Positions 1-5,477 of a stretch of 6,294 bases of DNA are shown in pieces. Made by a program: the position numbers and the translations under genes. Within the stretch, counting starts at the first letter, position 1. Every line of letters begins with the position of its first letter. Under the pieces are notes generated by a model. It saw only the letters and a list, made by a program, of their open reading frames with translations, made no database searches and was not told the origin of the DNA. Origin of the DNA: Flavobacteriales bacterium (lineage in GTDB: Bacteria > Bacteroidota > Bacteroidia > Flavobacteriales > Flavobacteriaceae); NCBI GenBank assembly GCA_002747735.1, contig PDQE01000051.1, positions 1 through 6,294 on the forward strand, read 5' to 3'.

Positions 1-593
1 GCCTTTTCTATGCCGGTTACATTTTCTTTGAGATATTTCATTTTTGCTCCGTATTCTTCCGGAAGGCAATAGCCGGTGGTGTCTGGTATATTTAAGACTG
101 TAGCTCCTGCTTTAATCACCGCCTCGCAAACTCTTGCCAAAAATTCATTGTCGGTTCTGCCCGCATCTTCTGCATAAAACTCCACATCTTCCACAAAGGT
201 CTTGGCATATTTTACGGCAGCCACCGCACGTTCCAGAACATCTTCCCTGTTGGATTTAAATTTGTGAATGATATGAGAATCTGAAGTGCCTATTCCAGTG
301 TGAATTCTTGGGCGTTTCGCTTTTTTTATAGCTTCGGCAGCTACTTCTATGTCCTTTTTTAAAGATCTTGTAAGGCCACAGACAACAGCGTTTTTCACTA
401 ATTTTGAAATTTCTTCAACAGATTTAAAATCACCCGGGCTGGAAATGGGAAAGCCCGCTTCTATTACATCTACACCCAGTTCGTCTAATTGTCTGGCTAT
501 AATTAATTTTTGATTGGTGTCCAATTTGCATCCCGGGACTTGTTCGCCATCTCGCAGTGTTGTATCAAATATTTGTACTTGCTCTTTATGCAT
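1..593 (-). CDS. leuA: 2-isopropylmalate synthase, N-terminal part (cut by window edge)
   Basis: LeuA condenses acetyl-CoA with 2-oxoisovalerate to give 2-isopropylmalate, the first committed step of leucine synthesis in the cytoplasm. I translated the minus strand by hand from the ATG at 593-591; it stays open for 197 codons to the left edge, so the C-terminal part is missing. The HMGL-like TIM-barrel signature is present: [12 protein letters not shown] at residues 10-21, with the expected catalytic/metal-binding R14 and D15. Next come EAGFP (45-49), CGLTRS (72-77), [10 protein letters not shown] (98-107), [13 protein letters not shown] (139-151) and [15 protein letters not shown] (168-182). 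The NIPDTTGY and EDAGR motifs favour LeuA over other family members, but homocitrate or citramalate synthase cannot be wholly excluded without the C-terminus. The metal-binding HxH motif and any regulatory domain lie outside. It is transcribed divergently from the TPR-like gene, so it begins its own transcription unit. Confidence 0.9.
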   Translation of the reverse strand, partial: MHKEQVQIFDTTLRDGEQVPGCKLDTNQKLIIARQLDELGVDVIEAGFPISSPGDFKSVEEISKLVKNAVVCGLTRSLKKDIEVAAEAIKKAKRPRIHTGIGTSDSHIIHKFKSNREDVLERAVAAVKYAKTFVEDVEFYAEDAGRTDNEFLARVCEAVIKAGATVLNIPDTTGYCLPEEYGAKMKYLKENVTGIEK

Positions 594-663
594 AATTGTT
601 AAAAAAAATTTCCTAATTAAAAGACGAATTTATATTTTGCCGCTCGTAACGCAGTATCACAAT

Positions 664-671
664 CAAATTTA
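664..671 (-). promoter_or_regulatory. Possible -7 promoter box for leuA
   Basis: Read on the minus strand this is TAAATTTG, an exact match to the Bacteroidota -7 consensus TAnnTTTG. It lies 70 bp upstream of the leuA ATG, which would leave a leader of roughly 60 nt. I see no clear TTTG-type -33 element at the usual distance; that region is occupied by an inverted repeat. An 8-base match in AT-rich DNA can occur by chance, so this is tentative. Confidence 0.35.
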
Positions 672-680
672 TTACAATAC

Positions 681-704
681 TTAACACTTGCGATAGTGTG
701 TTAA
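681..704. promoter_or_regulatory. Perfect 7-bp inverted repeat, operator-like, between divergent genes
   Basis: The arms TTAACAC (681-687) and GTGTTAA (698-704) are exact reverse complements separated by 10 bp (688-697). An alternative inner pairing ACACT (684-688) with AGTGT (695-699) also exists. The 24-bp dyad sits in the 150-bp spacer between leuA and the TPR-like gene, just upstream of the possible leuA -7 box and about 40 bp before the ATG at 744. Size and position suit a dimeric regulator. There is no T-tract after it in either direction, so it is unlikely to be a terminator. The regulator is unknown. Confidence 0.4.
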
Positions 705-743
705 AATAATGAAAATCATCATATTAAAGTCTTTTTTGTTACA

Positions 744-2291
744 ATGACTAATCAGGTAAAAGATAGCGTGTTTGCTTTGGTAAAATCCCTTTCTAAATCA
801 GAAAAGAGGCAATTTAAACTCTACGTGGGCAGATTGGGCGGTAATGCCAATGCCAAATTTTTGTCTTTATTCAATTTACTGGATAAAATCAAAACCTATG
901 ATGAAAAAACTATTCTTAAAAGTGGTATTGTTAAAAAAGCTCAGCTATCTAATCTAAAGGCTCATTTGTACAAACAAATATTGATTAGTTTACGATTAAA
1001 TCCGGTGCATCAGAATATCCGTGTACAGCTTAGGGAACAATTGGATTTTGCAACCATTTTATACCATAAGGGTTTGTATAAACAGAGTTTAAAAATTCTG
1101 GAAAAAGCCAAAAAATTAGCTTTGGAAAATGAAGAAAAAAATCTGGCGTATGAAATTGTAGAGTTGGAAAAAGTTATTGAATCACAGTTTATTACCAGAA
1201 GTATAAGTGGTAGGGCTGATGAACTTACAGAACAGGCCAAAATGCTGAGTATTCAAAATACCATTACCAGTAAGTTGTCTAATTTATCACTTCAGTTATA
1301 CGGATTGTTGCTTAAAACCGGCTATGTTAAGAATGATGCTGAGTTTAAAGATGTAACAGATTATTTTAACGCCAGAATGCCAAATGTGCGTGAAGTTGAT
1401 TTAGATTTTAGAGAAAAACTGTGGTTTTATAAGTCGCATTTGTGGTATTCTTTTTTAGTGCAGGATTTTGTGTCGTGTTTTAAATATGCGAGTAGATGGA
1501 CGCAGTTGTTTAAAGATAATCCGGGTATGATTTATCTTAATCCGGTGTTTTTTATTAAAGGGTATAATTATTTGTTGGAAGCCCTGTTTTATTTACAATA
1601 CCATTCAAAATTTAAAAAAACTTTGGTTGAGTTTGAAGCGATATTAGCTGATAAGAAAGCCCTGCCCAATGAGGACAACATAAAAGTATTGGGTTTTCAA
1701 TACCACTATTTTAATAAACTGAATTTACACTTTATGGAAGGCACTTTTAAAGAGGGCTTGTCTCTGGTAGATGAAGTGTTGAAGCGAATAAAGAAGTTTG
1801 TAAAAAGTTTGGATGAACACCACATTATGGTGTTTTATTACAAAATAGCCTGTATGTATTTTGGTGCCGGCGATAATAAAAAATGTATCTATTTTCTGGA
1901 AAAAATAATTGAAAATAAATCACTGGAAATGCGGGAGGATTTAATGTGTTTTGCCCGAATTCTTAGTTTGGTAGCACACTATGAGGCCGGTTTAGACTAC
2001 CATTTGGAACTGCAGGTAAAACGTACCTATAAGTTTTTACTAAAAATGAACGATTTATACGAAGTTCAAAAAGCAATGATAAAATTTTTGCGGCACATAG
2101 GCCATGTCTATCCCCACCAATTTAAATCAGAGTTTGTAAAATTGCACAAAACGCTAAAACAATACGAAGCAGACCCGTATGAACGCAGGGCGTTTTTGTA
2201 CTTAGACATTCTTTCCTGGCTGGAAAGTAAGATAGAAAATAGGCCCATTGAACTCGTTATTCAAGAAAAATTTGAGGCCATAAAAAGATAG
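744..2291 (+). CDS. TPR-like helical repeat protein of unknown function
   Basis: The function is not known to me. The 515-residue protein is rich in Lys, Leu, Glu, Phe and Tyr and reads as almost entirely alpha-helical. I see no signal peptide, transmembrane segment or catalytic motif, so it is probably cytoplasmic. Two stretches have TPR-like spacing of small and aromatic residues: about 103-136 (LYHKGLYKQSLKILEKAKKL within it) and about 363-396 (YYKIACMYFGAGDNKKCIYF within it). The helices between them suggest a longer TPR-type solenoid, as in protein-binding scaffolds. The N-terminus, with KSLSKSEKRQFKLYVGR at about 14-30, looks like a separate conserved head that I associate from memory with Bacteroidota hypothetical proteins. 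The ATG at 744 is preceded by a T-rich leader with no Shine-Dalgarno sequence, as expected in this phylum. It stands alone: divergent from leuA and convergent with the pseudouridine synthase gene. Base composition resembles its neighbours, with no sign of transfer. Confidence 0.85.
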   Translation: MTNQVKDSVFALVKSLSKSEKRQFKLYVGRLGGNANAKFLSLFNLLDKIKTYDEKTILKSGIVKKAQLSNLKAHLYKQILISLRLNPVHQNIRVQLREQLDFATILYHKGLYKQSLKILEKAKKLALENEEKNLAYEIVELEKVIESQFITRSISGRADELTEQAKMLSIQNTITSKLSNLSLQLYGLLLKTGYVKNDAEFKDVTDYFNARMPNVREVDLDFREKLWFYKSHLWYSFLVQDFVSCFKYASRWTQLFKDNPGMIYLNPVFFIKGYNYLLEALFYLQYHSKFKKTLVEFEAILADKKALPNEDNIKVLGFQYHYFNKLNLHFMEGTFKEGLSLVDEVLKRIKKFVKSLDEHHIMVFYYKIACMYFGAGDNKKCIYFLEKIIENKSLEMREDLMCFARILSLVAHYEAGLDYHLELQVKRTYKFLLKMNDLYEVQKAMIKFLRHIGHVYPHQFKSEFVKLHKTLKQYEADPYERRAFLYLDILSWLESKIENRPIELVIQEKFEAIKR

Positions 2292-2349
2292 CTGTGTTTT
2301 TTGGGTGGGTATAAGAATCTCAAATATCATACCTTCTTTACCCCTCTGC

Positions 2350-3063
2350 TTAGGGCTTGTTGGGAATGGGTTTCAACTTTAAAACTTCATTCCACAATAC
2401 ATCATCCGGAACAGGAGCTGTTATTTCCATATCAACTTTTTTTACCGGATGAATAAAAGATACTTTCCGGGCATGTAAATGAATGCCGCCGTTCTTGTTA
2501 CTTCTGGGGAAACCGTATTTTAAATCGCCTTTTATAGGGCAGTTTATAGCCGCTAGTTGTGCTCGTATCTGATGATGCCTTCCGGTCTCTAAGTCTATTT
2601 CCAGTAAAAAATAATTGTCCAGTGTATTTAAAATGGTATAATGTAAAATTGCTTTTTTTGCCTTTTCTGTTGGTTTGGTAAAAGAGGTAGATTTATTGTT
2701 TTTTGGATTTTTTAAAAGGTAATGGGTAAGGGTATCTTTTTGTCCGGGTGGTTTGTTTTTTACAATAGCCCAATAACTTTTTTTAATGGTTCTTTTTTTG
2801 AGCATGGCATTGAGCCGGCTCAGGGCTTTTGAAGTTTTTGCAAAAATTACTACACCACTGGTAGGGCGGTCTAGCCGGTGTACTACACCCAGATATACAT
2901 TTCCCGGTTTTTTATAAGTATCGGCAATATATTGTTTTACCATTTCACTTAGTGGTATGTCTCCTGTTTTATCACCCTGTACAATATCACCAATACGTTT
3001 ATTTACAATAATAAGGTGATTGTCTTCAAACAGTATTTCTAAGTTGTTTTTGGTTGATTTCAA
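2350..3063 (-). CDS. RluA-family RNA pseudouridine synthase, no S4 domain, TTG start
   Basis: Enzymes of this family isomerise specific uridines in rRNA or tRNA to pseudouridine. The catalytic motif HRLDRPTSG spans residues 62-70, with Asp65 as the expected nucleophile. Other family marks are FEDNHLIIVNK (12-22), SYWAIV with the conserved Tyr97 (96-101), GRHHQIRAQL (161-170, where many members have GRTHQIR), IKGDLKYG (177-184) and IHLHARKVSFIHP (194-206). At 237 residues it is only the catalytic domain; the N-terminal S4 RNA-binding domain of RluC/RluD types is absent, as in RluA and TruC. The target nucleotide cannot be told from sequence. The start is unusual: the codon at 3063-3061 is TTG, and the frame upstream runs 31 codons to a stop at 3159-3157 with no ATG, GTG or TTG. 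The next in-frame ATG (Met41) would remove conserved sequence. It lies downstream of engB on the same strand, but the 281-bp gap makes co-transcription uncertain. Confidence 0.92.
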   Translation of the reverse strand: MKSTKNNLEILFEDNHLIIVNKRIGDIVQGDKTGDIPLSEMVKQYIADTYKKPGNVYLGVVHRLDRPTSGVVIFAKTSKALSRLNAMLKKRTIKKSYWAIVKNKPPGQKDTLTHYLLKNPKNNKSTSFTKPTEKAKKAILHYTILNTLDNYFLLEIDLETGRHHQIRAQLAAINCPIKGDLKYGFPRSNKNGGIHLHARKVSFIHPVKKVDMEITAPVPDDVLWNEVLKLKPIPNKP

Positions 3064-3344
3064 TTTTTTTTCGGATTTGTAGTTTATGGCTCTTCCGTTT
3101 TTTTGATGTGGTTTTGTAGCACAATAGAATGAATATTTGATTTTACTACTAACCGATTAAATTTTCAAATTAAAAGCGGTTGTATTAGGATAAACCTTTT
3201 TTTCAAAGTTTTATGTTGTATAAAAACCTTAGAATATAACAAAACAAATTAGCAAGCCGGCTGAATTGATAGCGTCTCATTTTTCAGGTTTTTCCTATTT
3301 GATTCATCTGCAATTTGTTTGCTTTTAAAGTGTTGTAAGAGGTG
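3064..3344. other. 281-bp spacer between engB and the pseudouridine synthase gene, no gene found
   Basis: AT-rich DNA in which I find no convincing coding frame, tRNA or structured RNA. It holds an imperfect hairpin with arms AACCG (3151-3155) and CGGTT (3177-3181), an AT-only stem-loop near 3205-3230, and an 8-bp palindrome AGCCGGCT (3255-3262). None is followed by a T-tract on the minus strand, so no terminator for engB can be called. No exact TAnnTTTG box was found on the minus strand. It presumably contains the pseudouridine synthase promoter, which I cannot place. Confidence 0.5.
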
Positions 3345-3971
3345 TTAGGTAAAATTGATGTTAAATGCTCTTTTTGCCTCTTCGTTAATCTCATCTATAT
3401 AAGCCAATAATTCATCTTTTCCGGCTTTTTTGGTGGCAGATGTGACAATAATCTTGGGAATTCCGCTCCAGCCGTTCTGAAACATTTTGTGTTGAAACTT
3501 TTGGAGATTGGCGTTAATTTTTCCGGGACTTAATTTGTCTGATTTTGTAAAAACGATTACAAACGGAATATCATTTTCTCCCAAAAAACGCATAAAATCT
3601 AAATCTACTTGTTGTGGTTCATGTCTGCAGTCTGCCAATAAAAAAGTACAAACCAGTTGTTTACGGGTTAGGAAATAATCAGAAATAAATTTTTGAAAAC
3701 CTTTCCTTTTATTTTTAGAAACTGAGGCATAGCCATAGCCCGGCAAATCTACTAAAAACCATTTGTTATTTATTCTAAAATGGTTTATAAGCTGTGTTTT
3801 TCCAGGTTTGCCCGATGTCTTGGCTAAGTTTTTTCTGCCTGTTAACATGTTAATTAGGGAAGATTTGCCTACGTTAGACCGGCCTATAAAGGCATATTCC
3901 GGAATATGTTCATTAGGGCATTTTGCCGCGTTTTTGTTGCTAATTACAAATTCTGCTGATTTTATCTTCAC
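3345..3971 (-). CDS. engB: Ribosome biogenesis GTP-binding protein EngB (YihA/YsxC), GTG start
   Basis: EngB is a small cytoplasmic P-loop GTPase needed for late assembly of the large ribosomal subunit and essential in several model bacteria. All GTPase motifs are visible: G1 GRSNVGKS (30-37), G2 threonine in SGKPGKTQ (53-60, probably Thr59), G3 DLPGYG (75-80), G4 TKSD (142-145) and G5 TSAT (177-180). The adjoining NHFRIN and GYGYA strings are typical of EngB rather than Era or Der. The length of 208 residues is normal for a single-domain member. The start codon is GTG (3971-3969); the frame reaches a stop at 3980-3978 with no ATG between, and the first residues MKIKSAEFVISN agree with the family N-terminus. 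It lies 48 bp downstream of the alpha/beta hydrolase gene on the same strand, suggesting one transcript. Confidence 0.97.
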   Translation of the reverse strand: MKIKSAEFVISNKNAAKCPNEHIPEYAFIGRSNVGKSSLINMLTGRKNLAKTSGKPGKTQLINHFRINNKWFLVDLPGYGYASVSKNKRKGFQKFISDYFLTRKQLVCTFLLADCRHEPQQVDLDFMRFLGENDIPFVIVFTKSDKLSPGKINANLQKFQHKMFQNGWSGIPKIIVTSATKKAGKDELLAYIDEINEEAKRAFNINFT

Positions 3972-4019
3972 AAGTTTTTATTTTGCAATTAAATAGAAAA
4001 AGTAAGCAATAACAAAAAA

Positions 4020-4784
4020 TTACAAGCCCTCTTTTTCTAACCATATACTGAGTAATCTATTGAATTCTTTTGGGCGTTCCATCATAGGAGCATGGCCACA
4101 TTTGTCTATCCAGTACAGCGAAGAATGGGGCAATAATTTATGAAATTCTTCTGCTACATCAGGTGGAGTTACTGTGTCATTCTTTCCCCAGATAAGAGCT
4201 GTGGGGGCATTCATCTTAGGAAGGTCTTTAGACATATTATGCCGTATGGCACTTTTGGCTAAAGCCAATGTGCGTATTAATTTATTTCGGTCATTTATGG
4301 ATTCATAAACGTCATCTACTATTTCTTTAGTGGCTATTTTTGGGTCGTAGAAAACATCTTGAGCTTTCTTTTTTATGTATTCATAATTTCCTCTTTTTGG
4401 GTAGCTTTCGCCCATAGAGTTTTCGTATAACCCGCTGCTTCCTGTAAGCACCATACCGGCAACTTTCTCAGGATATGTTTTGGTATAGTATAACGCAATA
4501 TGTCCGCCTAATGAATTACCCAGTAAAATGTAATCTTCCAGCTCCTTGTGTTCGGCAAAAGCCTTAATAAATTTTGCTAAATTTTTAATATTGGTCTTTA
4601 ACAATGACAATTTGTATATAGGCAATTCCGGCACTAAGATTTTATAACCCTTATTGGAAAAATAGTGAAATACTTCATCAAAATTACTCAAATTGCCCAT
4701 CAGACCATGTAAAATTATTATAGGCCTGCCTTCTCCATGCTCTATATATTCAAATTTTCCTTCTTGCTTGTAATTATCTACCAT
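4020..4784 (-). CDS. Alpha/beta hydrolase fold protein
   Basis: A 254-residue single-domain hydrolase whose substrate is unknown. The catalytic triad is readable: nucleophile Ser91 in the elbow GNSLGG (89-94), acid Asp203 in WGKNDTVTPP (199-208) and His231 in CGHAPMMERP (229-238). The oxyanion-hole strand ILHGLMG spans 24-30, and a helical cap lies between about 118 and 190. I see no signal peptide, so it is probably cytoplasmic. The layout matches the esterase / C-C bond hydrolase / haloperoxidase-like superfamily, which is too broad for a more exact name. Start is ATG at 4784-4782. It leads a probable two-gene unit with engB (48-bp gap) and is divergent from mraZ across 216 bp. I recall this hydrolase next to engB and mraZ in other Bacteroidota genomes, which would hint at a link with envelope growth, but that is inference from memory. 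Confidence 0.93.
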   Translation of the reverse strand: MVDNYKQEGKFEYIEHGEGRPIIILHGLMGNLSNFDEVFHYFSNKGYKILVPELPIYKLSLLKTNIKNLAKFIKAFAEHKELEDYILLGNSLGGHIALYYTKTYPEKVAGMVLTGSSGLYENSMGESYPKRGNYEYIKKKAQDVFYDPKIATKEIVDDVYESINDRNKLIRTLALAKSAIRHNMSKDLPKMNAPTALIWGKNDTVTPPDVAEEFHKLLPHSSLYWIDKCGHAPMMERPKEFNRLLSIWLEKEGL

Positions 4785-4831
4785 ACATGCATTTTTTGGC
4801 TCAAAACAAAAGTTTTTAAAATACTAAAATA

Positions 4832-4851
4832 CCAATTATTTGGGGAATTGG
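4832..4851. repeat. Short perfect inverted repeat in the hydrolase/mraZ divergent spacer
   Basis: CCAATT (4832-4837) and AATTGG (4846-4851) are exact reverse complements with an 8-base loop. It lies about 50 bp upstream of the hydrolase start and 90 bp upstream of the mraZ operator. No T-tract follows. It may be an operator for the hydrolase-engB unit or chance in AT-rich DNA. Confidence 0.25.
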
Positions 4852-4940
4852 AAGCGGTAAATATCAAAAAAAAAAATGAATAAAAAGAATTTATGACAGA
4901 ACAATACAATAAATCAGAATTTTAAAAGTTATTAACAAAG

Positions 4941-4970
4941 TGGGAAAAAATGGTAAAAAGTGGGAAAAAA
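4941..4970 (+). promoter_or_regulatory. MraZ operator: three 10-bp direct repeats
   Basis: Three consecutive units occur with exact 10-bp spacing: TGGGAAAAAA (4941-4950), TGGTAAAAAG (4951-4960) and TGGGAAAAAA (4961-4970). Known MraZ binding sites in Escherichia coli and Mycoplasma are short TGGG-type repeats spaced about one helical turn apart upstream of mraZ, so the match in motif, spacing and location is strong. The last unit ends 3 bp before the -7 box, covering the -33 region, a position suited to repression of mraZ-rsmH and possibly the rest of the dcw cluster by the product of the first gene. Confidence 0.85.
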
Positions 4971-4973
4971 CTG

Positions 4974-4981
4974 TATATTTG
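4974..4981 (+). promoter_or_regulatory. -7 promoter box of mraZ
   Basis: TATATTTG is an exact match to the Bacteroidota -7 consensus TAnnTTTG. It lies 19 bp before the mraZ GTG, predicting a very short leader of roughly 10-15 nt. The region where a -33 TTTG element would sit is taken by the MraZ repeats and has no good match. Support comes from both the motif and its position directly after the operator. Confidence 0.7.
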
Positions 4982-5000
4982 TCCTAATTTATAGCAAGGA

Positions 5001-5477
5001 GTGGTAAACTTAATCGGAACATACGAGTGTAAAGCAGATGCTAAAGGACGTCTGATGATGCCTTCTCAGCTTAAAAAACAACTGCATCCCATTCTGGAAC
5101 AGGGTTTTGTTTTAAAGCGGGCAGTCTTTCAGCCTTGTTTGGAATTGTATCCTATGGAAGAGTGGAATGCGATGATGAAAAAGATTAACCAGCTCAACCG
5201 GTTTAAAAAGAAGAACAATGATTTTATAAGAAGGTTTACGGCAGGTGTAAAGCAGGTGGAATTGGATACAAATGGTAGGTTATTAATCCCTAAAGATTTG
5301 CATTCTTTTGCCGGTATTTCTAAAGAAGTAGTGTTGTCTTCTGCAGTTAATATCATAGAAATATGGGACAAAAACCGTTATGAAAAAGCCATTGATGATG
5401 CCACGGTGGACTTTGCTCAATTGGCCGAAGAGGTTATGGGTAATGACGATAATATCTCGGTAGATGACGTATCATAA
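5001..5477 (+). CDS. mraZ: Transcriptional regulator MraZ, GTG start
   Basis: MraZ is a DNA-binding protein with two SpoVT/AbrB-like half-domains that forms ring oligomers and controls the division and cell wall cluster it heads. Both DxxxR motifs are present: DAKGR (13-17, followed by LMMPS) and DTNGR (89-93, followed by LLIPKDL). The 158-residue length is normal, and the tail is acidic (GNDDNISVDDVS). The start must be the GTG at 5001: an in-frame TAG lies at 4992-4994 and no ATG falls between. AAGGA directly abuts the GTG with no spacer, so it cannot act as a normal Shine-Dalgarno site; translation presumably relies on the short AT-rich leader. Three MraZ boxes and a -7 box lie immediately upstream, implying autoregulation. 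Its end overlaps rsmH by 14 bp. Confidence 0.97.
   Translation: MVNLIGTYECKADAKGRLMMPSQLKKQLHPILEQGFVLKRAVFQPCLELYPMEEWNAMMKKINQLNRFKKKNNDFIRRFTAGVKQVELDTNGRLLIPKDLHSFAGISKEVVLSSAVNIIEIWDKNRYEKAIDDATVDFAQLAEEVMGNDDNISVDDVS

Noticed and set aside
629..637. TTATATTTTG-like sequence considered as a promoter for the gene at 744
   Set aside because: The spacing is one base longer than TAnnTTTG, it lies over 100 bp from the start, and no -33 element was found.
1010..1240. Minus-strand open frame inside the TPR-like gene
   Set aside because: Antisense shadow of a well-supported gene, with low-complexity Ser/Phe-rich translation and no motif.
2307..2343. Possible bidirectional terminator between the convergent TPR-like and pseudouridine synthase genes (GGTAT at 2308-2312 with ATACC at 2329-2333, and GGGTA with TACCC)
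   Set aside because: Stems of only 5 bp with loops of 16 bases or more and no adjoining T-tract; not convincing as an intrinsic terminator.
3151..3181. Hairpin with AACCG and CGGTT arms in the engB-pseudouridine synthase spacer, considered as the engB terminator
   Set aside because: The outer stem is 5 bp, the inner pairing is imperfect and AT-only, and no T-run follows on the minus strand.
3763..3996. Plus-strand open frame over the 5' part of engB
   Set aside because: Antisense shadow of a gene with all five GTPase motifs intact.
4866..4876. Run of 11 A residues upstream of mraZ, considered as a phase-variable tract
   Set aside because: It lies about 100 bp upstream of the promoter box and outside any coding frame, in DNA that is A-rich throughout; no evidence of a switching role.
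4893..4925. Ten-codon ORF (MTEQYNKSEF) upstream of mraZ, considered as a leader peptide
   Set aside because: It ends before the MraZ boxes and the -7 box, so it is not in the predicted mraZ transcript. An ORF of this size is expected by chance.
5129..5371. Minus-strand open frame inside mraZ
   Set aside because: Antisense shadow of mraZ; no recognisable domain.
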